A DNA stretch of 30,869 nt from Chelatococcus sp. (lineage in GTDB: Bacteria; Pseudomonadota; Alphaproteobacteria; Rhizobiales; Beijerinckiaceae). The stretch lies in the NCBI GenBank assembly GCA_003248805.1, contig QFQY01000052.1, forward strand, positions 1 through 30,869, in the 5' to 3' direction. The notes under the pieces were generated by a model. It was not told the origin of the DNA. It saw only the letters and a program-made list of their open reading frames with translations, and made no database searches. The translations under genes were made by a program, and so were the position numbers. Positions within the stretch are counted from its first letter, which is position 1, and every line of letters starts with the position of its first letter. Positions 23,258-30,814 of this stretch are shown piece after piece.

Positions 23258-24805
23258 TCAGCGCTTCAGCGTGGTCGCTTCCGTGATCGCCGGAGCGAGG
23301 TTCATCGAGCCCTTCAGCTCGTAGCCGAAGTCGAGCTTGTCGTTGCGAGCCCAGACCTGGCGCAGCTCGAACAGCGGCACGGCGCAGACATCCTCCATGA
23401 TCTTCGCCTGAGCCTGCTTCCAGAGCGCCTTCTGCGTCGCGGCATCGGCGGCGGTGCGGGCCTGCTCGATCTCCTTGTCGGCGATCGCGCAGTGCGAGAA
23501 GTTCGTCGCCGCCGTCGGCGTGCCGACGATGGCGCGCGAGTGGAAGAACTCGCTGAGATAGGTGTCCGCGATGGGGAAGCGCGCCGCGCCGTAGAAGACG
23601 AGCCCGCTCAGGTCCTTGCGGGTCTGGCTCTGATAGGTGGCGTGGTCGACGACCTGCATCTCGAGCTTGATCCCGGCCTTGGCGAGCTGCGCCTGGATGA
23701 TCTCCATGAAGGGCTGCTGCGCCGAGATGTTCGAGACGATCGCCTTGACCGTGATGCCGTCCTTGTGCCCGGCCTCGGCCAGCAGGGCCCTGGCCTTGGC
23801 GAGATCGAAGCCGTAGCGGACGGAGCAGTCCTCGCCGAGATAGCCCGGCGGCACCACCGAACAGCCCTTGGGGCCGACATCCTTGCCGACGAAGCGGACG
23901 AGGTCGTCGACATTGATGGCGGCGGCGATGGCCCGTCGCACGCGGATGTCGTCGAGCGGCGGCTGGGTGCGGTTGATGTGCAGCAGCCGGAACTCGCCCG
24001 GCTGGAAGATTTCGACATTCGTGCCGCCCCTGCGGCGGGCGGAATCGACCCAGCGCTGTTCGCGCCTAGCGTACATCAGGTCGATCTCCCCCGAGGTGAA
24101 GGCGAGTTCGCGCGCGCTGTCCGACGGGATCGAGCGGATCATGATCGTGTCGATCTTGGGCTTGCCGCGGAAATAGTCGGGGTTCGCGGCGAGCTTGACG
24201 TATTGCTGCGTCACCTGCTCGACGAAGGCGAAGGGTCCGGTTCCGACGGGGCGCGTGCCGAACTTGTCTCCCAGCTCCTCCGCCGCCTTGCGGCTGACGA
24301 TGTTGCCGCCGTGATAGTTGGAGACACGCCCGAGGAAGTTGACGTCCGGATATTTCAGCGTGACCCGCACGGTCAGGTCGTCGAGCTTCTCGACCTTGTC
24401 GATCGAGGCGAAATCCGAGGAGAAGGTCGAGCGCTTCGGGTCGGCCGAGCGCTGCAGCGAATAGACCACGTCGTCGGCGCTCAGCGTGCCCCAGTCCCCC
24501 TGGAACTTGACGCCCTTGCGCAGGTGGAAGGTCCAGACCTTGCCGTCCGGCGAGGTCTCCCAGCGTTCGGCCAGATCCGGCTCGAGGTCCTGCGGATCGG
24601 CGCTGCCCGGCTTGAAGCGCACGAGGCCGTTATAGATCCAGCCGACGACGGTCTTGTCGTTCGTGGCGCTGGCGCGGTGGGCGTCTAGCGTCGAGACGTC
24701 GCCGTTGCCGGCGACGCGCAGGACGGTTTCCTGGGCCGAGGCCGAAACCGGCAGGCAGGCGGCCAGGAGCAGGCCCGCAAGCCCGGCGACAGACGTCCTC
24801 ATCAT
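23258..24805 (-). CDS. ABC transporter solute-binding protein, family 5
   Basis: A 515-residue periplasmic binding protein of the peptide/opine/nickel type (SBP_bac_5). A Sec signal peptide (MMRTSVAGLAGLLLAACLPV, cleavage after ASA-Q) is followed by VLRVAGNGDVSTLDAHRAS, LAERWETSPDGKVWTFHLRKG is family-typical (seen here as PDGKVWTFHLRKGVKF), and LLHINRTQPPLDDIRVRRAI. A Cys lies in the signal (LLAACLPV) but the context is not a clear lipobox. It would feed the DppB/DppC-like permeases, although it lies in a separate leftward unit with the MmgE/PrpD gene. GAGGGG precedes the start; two adjacent ATGs are possible. Confidence 0.92.
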   Translation of the reverse strand: MMRTSVAGLAGLLLAACLPVSASAQETVLRVAGNGDVSTLDAHRASATNDKTVVGWIYNGLVRFKPGSADPQDLEPDLAERWETSPDGKVWTFHLRKGVKFQGDWGTLSADDVVYSLQRSADPKRSTFSSDFASIDKVEKLDDLTVRVTLKYPDVNFLGRVSNYHGGNIVSRKAAEELGDKFGTRPVGTGPFAFVEQVTQQYVKLAANPDYFRGKPKIDTIMIRSIPSDSARELAFTSGEIDLMYARREQRWVDSARRRGGTNVEIFQPGEFRLLHINRTQPPLDDIRVRRAIAAAINVDDLVRFVGKDVGPKGCSVVPPGYLGEDCSVRYGFDLAKARALLAEAGHKDGITVKAIVSNISAQQPFMEIIQAQLAKAGIKLEMQVVDHATYQSQTRKDLSGLVFYGAARFPIADTYLSEFFHSRAIVGTPTAATNFSHCAIADKEIEQARTAADAATQKALWKQAQAKIMEDVCAVPLFELRQVWARNDKLDFGYELKGSMNLAPAITEATTLKR

Positions 24806-25068
24806 CGGATCCCCTCGATTTTGCAAGTTTGGCCGATACTGCCGAAAACCGTTCCAGACTGTCCAAGTCGGAATCGGCCGGGCTGTATTCGCAGGGGTTA
24901 TGGATGTTCGGGCCACCCGTCCCCGGCCTGGAGCCGGCGTTGTGGCCCCAAGCGCCGCGACCAAGGCTGATCGCCTGTGCGGCCGTGGCGCTTCTGCATT
25001 CGAAGTCCAGCCTGTAGGCAGGGGCTCAAGGCTGCGAGACAGCGGCCGGCGAAAAGCCGTCAGGGAGA
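24806..25068. promoter_or_regulatory. Divergent intergenic region
   Basis: About 260 bases between the leftward binding-protein gene and the rightward dehydrogenase gene. GGCCGAT (24831-24837) and ATCGGCC (24873-24879) form an inverted repeat close to the binding-protein start, and TTGGAC lies within it on the minus strand as a possible -35. A shared regulator for both units is possible but not shown. Confidence 0.35.
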
Positions 25069-26241
25069 ATGCGACGCGTGCCGACCGGACACCTCTTCAG
25101 CACGGCCCAGATGGCCGAGCGAGCGCGCAGGCGCCTGCCACGCGCCATCTTCGACTTCATCGAGGGCGGCGCGGGCGCCGAGATCGCGGTGGCCCGCAAC
25201 CGCGAGCAGTTCGACCGGATCGCCCTGATGCCGCAGGCCCTGCGGGACTGTTCGGCGGCGCATTCCGAAACGACCATCTTCGGGCGTCGTTATGCGGCGC
25301 CCTTAGGCATCGCCCCCATGGGCTTCGCCGACCTGGTCTGCCCGGGGACGGACCGCGCGCTGGCCCGGGCCGCCCGGGCCGCGAACATTCCCTATACCCT
25401 GTCCACGGCGGCGACGACCTCGATCGAGACCATTGCCACCATCGCGCAGGACAATCTCTGGTTCCAGCTCTACCCCGGCGCCGACGAGGCCATCGCAGCG
25501 GGATTGATGGAGAGGGCGCTCGCCGTGGGCGTCACCACGCTTCTGGTCACGATCGACATCCCCGTCCCGGCCAAGCGCGTCCGCGACCTCACCAACGGGC
25601 TGGCCATTCCGCTGCGGCCGTCGCTGCGCACCGTCGTCGATGTCGTTCGCCACCCGGCATGGCTGCTGCGGGCGGCGCGCGGCGAGCGCCTCGGCATGGC
25701 GAATTTCGTCGATTCCAGGGGCTCGATGAGCGGTCTCGCCCATGCCGAATTCGTCTCGCGCCAGCTCTCTTGCCCCGGCCTGGACTGGGCCCGGATCGAA
25801 CGCATCCGAAGGGCCTGGCCGCACCATCTCGTCATCAAGGGCATCCTCAACCCGCAGGACGCGCGGGCGGCCGAACGGATCGGCGCCGACGGCGTCGTCG
25901 TCTCCAACCATGGCGGCCGCCAGCTCGATTCCGCCCCGTCGTCGATCGAGGTTCTGCCGGCGATCCGGGAGGCCTGCGGCGACCGGCTGAAGCTGATCCT
26001 CGACAGCGGCGTGCGCACGGGTGACGACATCGCCCGCAGCCTCGCATCGGGGGCTGACTTCGTGCTGCTCGGGCGGCCTTTCCTGTTCGCGGTCGCGGCG
26101 CTCGGGCCGTCGCTCGGCCCGGCCCGCATCGTCGACATGCTTCGCGCCGACTTCCTCAACACCTTGATCCATCTCGGCTGCGCCGATCCCACCGAGCTCG
26201 GCAGCGACCATCTCTGGCCCGGACGGGGAACGAACCGATGA
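25069..26241 (+). CDS. FMN-dependent alpha-hydroxyacid dehydrogenase
   Basis: A 390-residue TIM-barrel flavoprotein of the LldD/mandelate dehydrogenase/glycolate oxidase family, oxidising an L-2-hydroxy acid to a 2-oxo acid. Active-site blocks are complete: FIEGGAGAE, APLGIAPMGF, WFQLYPGAD (Tyr135), TIDIPVPAKRVRD (Asp163, Arg170), VIKGIL (Lys257), and SNHGGRQLD with catalytic His281 and Arg284; DSGVRTGDD binds FMN phosphate. Membrane-linked LldD types have an extra helix in the middle; here the stretch VVRHPAWLLRAARG could serve that role. The ATG is close to AGGGAG; a GTG nine bases later is better spaced. Its stop overlaps the next start as ATGA. The substrate is unknown. Confidence 0.92.
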   Translation: MRRVPTGHLFSTAQMAERARRRLPRAIFDFIEGGAGAEIAVARNREQFDRIALMPQALRDCSAAHSETTIFGRRYAAPLGIAPMGFADLVCPGTDRALARAARAANIPYTLSTAATTSIETIATIAQDNLWFQLYPGADEAIAAGLMERALAVGVTTLLVTIDIPVPAKRVRDLTNGLAIPLRPSLRTVVDVVRHPAWLLRAARGERLGMANFVDSRGSMSGLAHAEFVSRQLSCPGLDWARIERIRRAWPHHLVIKGILNPQDARAAERIGADGVVVSNHGGRQLDSAPSSIEVLPAIREACGDRLKLILDSGVRTGDDIARSLASGADFVLLGRPFLFAVAALGPSLGPARIVDMLRADFLNTLIHLGCADPTELGSDHLWPGRGTNR

Positions 26242-27134
26242 AACTCGCGATCATGGGCGCCGGCGCGGTCGGCTGCTATTATGGCGCCGTGCTGGCCCGC
26301 GCCGGTCACGAGGTGACGCTGATCACCCGGCCGCAGCATGTCGAGGCGATCCGCGAGCGCGGCCTCGTCTTCGAGACGCGCGCCTTCACCGAGACGCTGC
26401 GGGTCGATGCGACGACCGAGCCTTCGGGCGTCGCCGATGCGGAGACCGTTCTCTTCTGCGTGAAATCGGGTGACACCGCCTCGGCCGGCCGCGAGATCGC
26501 GCCGCATCTCGGCGCCGACGTCGCGATCCTGAGCCTCCAGAACGGCGTCGACAACGCCGAGCGCCTGCAGGAGGTGCTGGGCCGGCCCGTCGTTCCGACT
26601 GCCGTATACGTCGCCTCGGAGATGGCCGGACCGGGCCATGTCAGGCATCACGGGCGCGGTGAACTCGTCATCGGGACAGGCACGGCCAGCGAGCAGATCG
26701 CAGCGGAGTTCGGCAAGGCCGGAATCAAGACCGATCTCTCCGACAACGTCATCGGCACGCTCTGGACCAAGCTGGTCGTCAACTGCGCCTACAATGCCCT
26801 CTCGGCGATCCCGCAGCTTCCCTATGGCCGGGTGGTCGCGGTCGAAGGCGTCCGCGCCAGCATGACCGACATCGTCGCGGAATGCCTGGCCGTGGCGAGG
26901 GCAGGGGGCGTCCGCGTCGAGGACGGCCTGCTCGACAAGGTTCTCGCCCTCGCTGCCACGATGCCGGACCAGTCGTCCTCGACGGCGCAGGACCTCGCTC
27001 GCGGCAAGCGGACCGAGATCGACCACCTCAACGGTTATGTCGTGCGCAAGGGCGAGAGCCTGGGGATCGCCACGCCGGCCAACCGGCTGCTGACCGCGAT
27101 CGTCAAGCTCATGGAGGAGCGGGCCCTCGGCTGA
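26238..27134 (+). CDS. Ketopantoate-reductase-like protein (PanE/ApbA family)
   Basis: A 298-residue NADPH-dependent reductase. Rossmann motif LAIMGAGAVGCYYG (Gly7 to Gly12), then LSLQNGVDN, LWTKLVVNCAYNALSAI with the catalytic Lys, and SSSTAQDLARGKRTEIDHLNG with the substrate-binding Ser/Asp. The enzyme of this family reduces 2-dehydropantoate to (R)-pantoate for coenzyme A, but many paralogues reduce other branched 2-oxo acids. Coupling by ATGA to a 2-hydroxyacid dehydrogenase points to a catabolic 2-oxo/2-hydroxy acid role rather than housekeeping pantothenate synthesis. No panB or panC is nearby. Confidence 0.88.
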   Translation: MKLAIMGAGAVGCYYGAVLARAGHEVTLITRPQHVEAIRERGLVFETRAFTETLRVDATTEPSGVADAETVLFCVKSGDTASAGREIAPHLGADVAILSLQNGVDNAERLQEVLGRPVVPTAVYVASEMAGPGHVRHHGRGELVIGTGTASEQIAAEFGKAGIKTDLSDNVIGTLWTKLVVNCAYNALSAIPQLPYGRVVAVEGVRASMTDIVAECLAVARAGGVRVEDGLLDKVLALAATMPDQSSSTAQDLARGKRTEIDHLNGYVVRKGESLGIATPANRLLTAIVKLMEERALG

Positions 27135-27154
27135 GCATCCTGCCACTGGCGCGG

Positions 27155-27190
27155 GGCAATGAACGCAGCCATGCGGCAGCGTTCATTGCC
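27155..27190. repeat. 12-bp inverted repeat before the TRAP binding-protein gene
   Basis: GGCAATGAACGC (27155-27166) and GCGTTCATTGCC (27179-27190) pair perfectly across a 12-base loop, inside which GCC/GGC can pair again. It lies 20 bases after the panE-like stop and 78 before the TRAP gene. It may end the upstream transcript or be an operator for the TRAP gene. It has no T-run. Confidence 0.65.
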
Positions 27191-27268
27191 GCGCGTGGAA
27201 CCGCCGTGCCATGCTGCTCCCAAGCCGAAAAACGGCGGACTAAGAAAACTGGGTAGGAAACACGACCA

Positions 27269-28366
27269 ATGAAGCGCAGATCCTTTTTGACCGCTGCCGG
27301 CGTCGGTGCCGCGGCCGGTATCGCCTCGCCTGCGATCGCGCAGAGCCTGCCCACGATCAACTGGCGCCTGGCCTCGAGCTATCCGAAATCGCTCGATACG
27401 CTCTACGGAGCCTGCACCTATCTGTCCGAGGCCGTGTCCGCCGTCACCGACGGCAAGTTCAAGATCCAGGTCTTCGCCACCGGCGAGATCGTGCCGGCGC
27501 TGCAGGTCGCCGACGCCGTCACCAACGGCACCGTCGAGATGGGCCATTCCGGCTCGTATTTCTACACCGGCAAGGACACCGCCTTCGCCTTCGGCACGGT
27601 GATTCCCTGGGGGCCGAACAGCCGCCAGATGCAGGCCTGGCTCTTCCATGCCGGCGGGCTCGAGCTGCTGAACGAGTTCTACGCGAAGTTCAACATCTAC
27701 AACCTGCCCGCCGGCAACACCGGGGCGCAGATGGGCGGCTGGTTCCGCAAGGAGATCAAGTCCGCCGCCGATCTCCAGGGCCTCAAGATGCGGATCGGCG
27801 GCCTCGGCGGCAACGTGTTGCAGAAGATGGGCGTGGTGCCGCAGCAGCTCGGCGCCGGCGACATCTATCCCGCGCTCGAACGCGGCGTGCTCGACGCGGT
27901 CGAGTTCGTCGGCCCCTATGACGACGAGAAGCTCGGCTTCGCCAAGGTGGCGCCCTATTACTACTATCCCGGCTTCTGGGACGGCTGCGCCGAGCTGAGC
28001 TTCTTCATCAATCTGGAGAAGTGGAACAGCCTGCCGCCGACCTACCAGAAGGTGCTCAAGACCTGCGCCATGGCCGCCGGCCACGACATGCAGGCCAAGT
28101 ACGACGCGCTCAACCCGCCGGCCCTGAAACGGCTGATCGCCGGCGGCGCGCAACTGCGCGCCCTGCCGAACGACATCCTCAAGGCGAGCTACAAGCACAC
28201 CAAGGATCTCTATGCCGAGATGTCGGCGGCGAACCCGACCTTCAAGAAGATCTACGACCACCTCTGGGCCTTCCAGCAGGACAGCACGCGCTACTGGCAG
28301 ATTTCCGACCTGTCCTTCGACCTGATGTCGGCGACGGCGCTGCAGCAGCGCTGGGCCGACGGCTGA
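27269..28366 (+). CDS. TRAP transporter solute-binding protein, TakP-like
   Basis: A 365-residue periplasmic binding protein of the DctP family. A Tat signal is present: MKRRSFLTAAGVGAAAG, cleavage after AIA-Q. The body has WRLASSYPKSLDTLYGA, GNTGAQMGGWFRKEI, MRIGGLGGNVLQKMGVVPQQ and GDIYPALERGVLDAVEFVG, then GPYDDEKLGF. These match TakP of Rhodobacter, which binds 2-oxo acids such as pyruvate and 2-oxobutyrate as a dimer. The length also fits. The membrane subunits (DctQ, DctM) are not in the window. Uptake of 2-oxo acids next to a 2-hydroxyacid dehydrogenase and a ketopantoate-reductase-like gene gives a consistent theme. AGGA stands 12 bases before the ATG. Confidence 0.92.
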   Translation: MKRRSFLTAAGVGAAAGIASPAIAQSLPTINWRLASSYPKSLDTLYGACTYLSEAVSAVTDGKFKIQVFATGEIVPALQVADAVTNGTVEMGHSGSYFYTGKDTAFAFGTVIPWGPNSRQMQAWLFHAGGLELLNEFYAKFNIYNLPAGNTGAQMGGWFRKEIKSAADLQGLKMRIGGLGGNVLQKMGVVPQQLGAGDIYPALERGVLDAVEFVGPYDDEKLGFAKVAPYYYYPGFWDGCAELSFFINLEKWNSLPPTYQKVLKTCAMAAGHDMQAKYDALNPPALKRLIAGGAQLRALPNDILKASYKHTKDLYAEMSAANPTFKKIYDHLWAFQQDSTRYWQISDLSFDLMSATALQQRWADG

Positions 28367-28371
28367 GAGTG

Positions 28372-28398
28372 TCGCCCGGCGTCGACGATGCCGGGCGA
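28372..28398 (+). terminator. Hairpin after the TRAP binding-protein gene
   Basis: TCGCCCGGC (28372-28380) pairs with GCCGGGCGA (28390-28398) across a nine-base loop, six bases after the stop codon. Position and GC-rich stem suit a terminator, but no T-run follows. Confidence 0.5.
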
Positions 28399-28558
28399 GG
28401 GCCGCTCACGCGCTGGCACCGGGCCGTCGAGGCCCGGGCTTGCCAGCCGGCCGCTCCGGCGGCAATCTCCGTGCGGCAAGAGACCCGGCAGAAAGAGGCC
28501 GGGTCGGCATCGCAGCGGCCTCCGGGTGTCGGCTGCGGGACATGGGAAGTCCGGAATC

Positions 28559-29269
28559 ATGATCATCGACGACAGCAACACCGGGGCCGGCAGGACTGAC
28601 CATGCCGCGCAGCTCGCGCAGAGGGCCGGCCGGCTCGACCGCCGCTCGTTTCTGGCGGGCTCCGCCGCCGGTCTGGGCGCGCTCGCGCTCGGCGGATGCG
28701 TGACCCCCGACGGCATGAGCCTCGCCGAGGCGGAGAAGGTCTACGGGCCGGTTCCCGAGGAAAAATTCCCGATCCCGGCAGTCGATGTCACCAAGGTCGA
28801 CCCGAAGTATTTCCGTAAGACGGTGCGCTACGAGACCAAGGAAGCGCCGGGCACGATCATCGTCGATCCCGGCAACTACTACGTCTATCGCATCGAGGAC
28901 GACGGGTCCGCGACCCGCTACGGCGCCAATGTCGGCCGCGACGGCTTCAGGTGGAGCGGCGACGCCTATGTCGGCCGCAAATCCGAATGGGCGACCTGGA
29001 CGCCGCCGAAGGAAATGATCAAGCGCCAGCCCGAGGTGGCCAAATACGCGGGCGGCATGCCCGGGGGCCTCGAAAACCCGCTCGGCGCCCGCACCCTCCA
29101 TCTCTACCAGAACGGCGTCTACACGCTCTATACGATCTACGCCTCCAGCGATCCCGAATCGATCGGCTCCGGCGTCACCAGCGGCTGCGTCGGCCTGCTG
29201 AGCCAGGACATGATCCACCTCTACACGCGCACGCCGGTGAAGACGAAGGTGGTCGTCCTGCCGGCGTAG
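28559..29269 (+). CDS. L,D-transpeptidase-like Tat lipoprotein with altered active site
   Basis: A 236-residue protein of the YkuD/ErfK family, which form 3-3 cross-links or attach proteins to peptidoglycan. The N-terminus has a twin-arginine motif DRRSFLAG (27-34) and a lipobox LGGC (Cys47), so it is probably exported folded and lipid-anchored. The YkuD domain spans about 88-235, with the nucleophile in TSGCVGL (Cys210). In relatives the catalytic His stands 16 residues before the Cys in HGT; here the matching place is Tyr194 in TIYASS. The Arg usually found after the Cys (CIRM) is Gly. So the call by fold is good, but transpeptidase activity is uncertain. The start at 28559 is supported by the signal peptide. 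Confidence 0.85.
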   Translation: MIIDDSNTGAGRTDHAAQLAQRAGRLDRRSFLAGSAAGLGALALGGCVTPDGMSLAEAEKVYGPVPEEKFPIPAVDVTKVDPKYFRKTVRYETKEAPGTIIVDPGNYYVYRIEDDGSATRYGANVGRDGFRWSGDAYVGRKSEWATWTPPKEMIKRQPEVAKYAGGMPGGLENPLGARTLHLYQNGVYTLYTIYASSDPESIGSGVTSGCVGLLSQDMIHLYTRTPVKTKVVVLPA

Positions 29270-29321
29270 GGCACGGTCCGCGCTCGTTGTGAATGTTACG
29301 GCTCGGTCTCAGAGACATCCC

Positions 29322-29347
29322 AACGGCCCCCAACAACAAGGGCCGTT
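29322..29347 (+). terminator. Hairpin after the L,D-transpeptidase-like gene
   Basis: AACGGCCC (29322-29329) pairs with GGGCCGTT (29340-29347) across a loop CCAACAACAA, followed by CCTTG. It stands about 50 bases after the stop codon and looks like a weak intrinsic terminator. It also marks roughly where base composition changes. Confidence 0.55.
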
Positions 29348-29503
29348 CCTTGATCCGCGTGATAACCCCGTTGCTACCTCGGTCTCGCCCGTGTCGGCGG
29401 ATCGGAGCGCCACGGCCCCACCGGGGGAACCCCAGTGCGCGGAGCGTAGATAAGGCCTTTCAGATTTTTCGCCGAGAACATCTGGGGCTAGTGGGCCGCC
29501 GCC

Positions 29504-30091
29504 TCATCGGTCCAGCCGGAACGGAGGCTTGGCAAGTATCCTCACGGCGAGGCCGATGGCGAACCACGCGTCACGCCCCAAAAGTTCCCCCGCAGGCTGC
29601 CCCGTAGCGATTGATCGGCGGTCGAGGTTGTGGATGTCGTCGACATGGCGAAAGTGCGTTATCGGGTTTCGGAGGCCTACAAGTTGCTTCAAGTCGGTAA
29701 CGTCCTGATCATCCAGGAGACCCCGAGCTTGGCACCGTCGTAGCGTCTCGTCGAACTTCACCTTATCCGGCAGCTTGTCCGTGAAGTCGCCGTGGAGGAA
29801 CGCCGCCAGCAGGTTCTCTGCGAGGCTCTGGCAGAGCAGTACGGTGGCGACATAGTTGCCGTGAACGAATGAGGAGCGGGCCTCGGCCCAAGCGTTGTAG
29901 GCGACGTGACCGCCATAGATCATGGTGCCGCGAGGGCCAAGCATCGCGCCGAGGTCGGTCAGGAAGCGGAAGCGCTTCACCTTGCCTTGCAGGTCGTCAT
30001 GAAGGTCTGCGAGCAGGAACCGGACCAGCGACAGGTCTGCGATTTCGGAGAACAGGTCCGCTTGATCCTCGTCAGGCGAAGGGTACGTCAT
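29504..30091 (-). CDS. HEPN-like protein of unknown function
   Basis: A 195-residue, mainly helical protein with no signal peptide. WAEARSSFVHGNYVATVLLC followed by QSLAENLLAAFL looks like the first long helices of DUF4145/HEPN-type domains, and GLRNPITHFRH carries the R-N-x3-H motif (Arg141, Asn142, His146) that in HEPN RNases forms the active site. HEPN proteins often serve as toxins or effectors in toxin-antitoxin and phage-defence systems. This is a motif-based guess, since short Rx4H patterns also occur by chance. Codon composition is less GC-rich than genes to the left. Its ATG lies three bases after the preceding stop (TGAGGGATG), so translation is probably by re-initiation. Confidence 0.65.
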   Translation of the reverse strand: MTYPSPDEDQADLFSEIADLSLVRFLLADLHDDLQGKVKRFRFLTDLGAMLGPRGTMIYGGHVAYNAWAEARSSFVHGNYVATVLLCQSLAENLLAAFLHGDFTDKLPDKVKFDETLRRCQARGLLDDQDVTDLKQLVGLRNPITHFRHVDDIHNLDRRSIATGQPAGELLGRDAWFAIGLAVRILAKPPFRLDR

Positions 30092-30094
30092 CCC

Positions 30095-30814
30095 TCAGGC
30101 TCCCGCCCCGGAAGCCTGTGTTGCTGCCGGCGGCCGCGCCCCTTCGAGCGCATCAAGGACGAGCTTTGTCGCTGCTTTCAAGTCCCTAACAATCAAGGCG
30201 CCGGGCACTCGCACCGGGCGAAAACCAGCGTCCTCCAGCTTGCGGCTGATAGCCTCATCTTTTCGCGCAGCCTTGCCTCCCCGATGGTGTCGGGTGGAGT
30301 CGCAGAAGATTGCAAGGCGGTGCTCGGGAAAGAACATGTCCGCTTCGGTGATCAAACCCGGCACGTCTGCGAGGTTTTCTGCCCAGAGATCGTAGATCGA
30401 TGGATAGGTAGAGCCGTCCTCGAACAAGAGCATCTGGAGAAGCGGCGTAAGGTCCTCTCGTAGTAGCGCTTGCGGGAGGAAAAGTTCGATCGGGGATTGT
30501 GCGCCCCAAACCCGTCGTGCTTGCAGTTCTTCGAACGGTGTAAACATCAGCTTGTTTCGGTGACGCATGTATTTCTGCCTGGGCTTGCCTTCACCCATGC
30601 CCATGTCGACAAAAAGTACCTCTGACGGATCAAAGCCAACTTGAAGATAATACATGTCGGTAACAAGTCCGATCCCGTCCGGGTAAGTGGCCCACGGCGG
30701 ATTACCGAGCATGAGCGGGACCGGTCCAAATGCCTCCCACTGTCCGCTGAACGGATTGAAACCGACGTAGCACGGCTCCATTCTCTGCAAGTTAGAGTCC
30801 GTCCCGGAACTCAT
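30095..30814 (-). CDS. Vsr-like nuclease-fold protein of unknown function
   Basis: A 239-residue protein. The N-terminal half (to about residue 105) is not recognised. The C-terminal half fits the Vsr/DUF559/MTES_1575 type of PD-(D/E)xK nuclease: SPIELFLPQALL with Glu110, then EADMFFPEHRLAIFCDS with Asp159 and Asp172, His176-His177, and ISRKLEDAGFRPVRVPG. The spacing Asp159 to Asp172 and the Phe at 170 match Vsr mismatch endonucleases more than DUF559. Nuclease activity is inferred. The ATG at 30812-30814 lies inside a probable insertion-sequence end; Met12 (30779-30781) may be the older start. No cognate methyltransferase is in view. It is followed after three bases by the HEPN-like gene. 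Confidence 0.65.
   Translation of the reverse strand: MSSGTDSNLQRMEPCYVGFNPFSGQWEAFGPVPLMLGNPPWATYPDGIGLVTDMYYLQVGFDPSEVLFVDMGMGEGKPRQKYMRHRNKLMFTPFEELQARRVWGAQSPIELFLPQALLREDLTPLLQMLLFEDGSTYPSIYDLWAENLADVPGLITEADMFFPEHRLAIFCDSTRHHRGGKAARKDEAISRKLEDAGFRPVRVPGALIVRDLKAATKLVLDALEGARPPAATQASGAGA

Noticed and set aside
29270..29503. Possible tRNA or integrase attachment site at the composition boundary
   Set aside because: I found no cloverleaf and no repeat of this region at the other end of the accessory segment.
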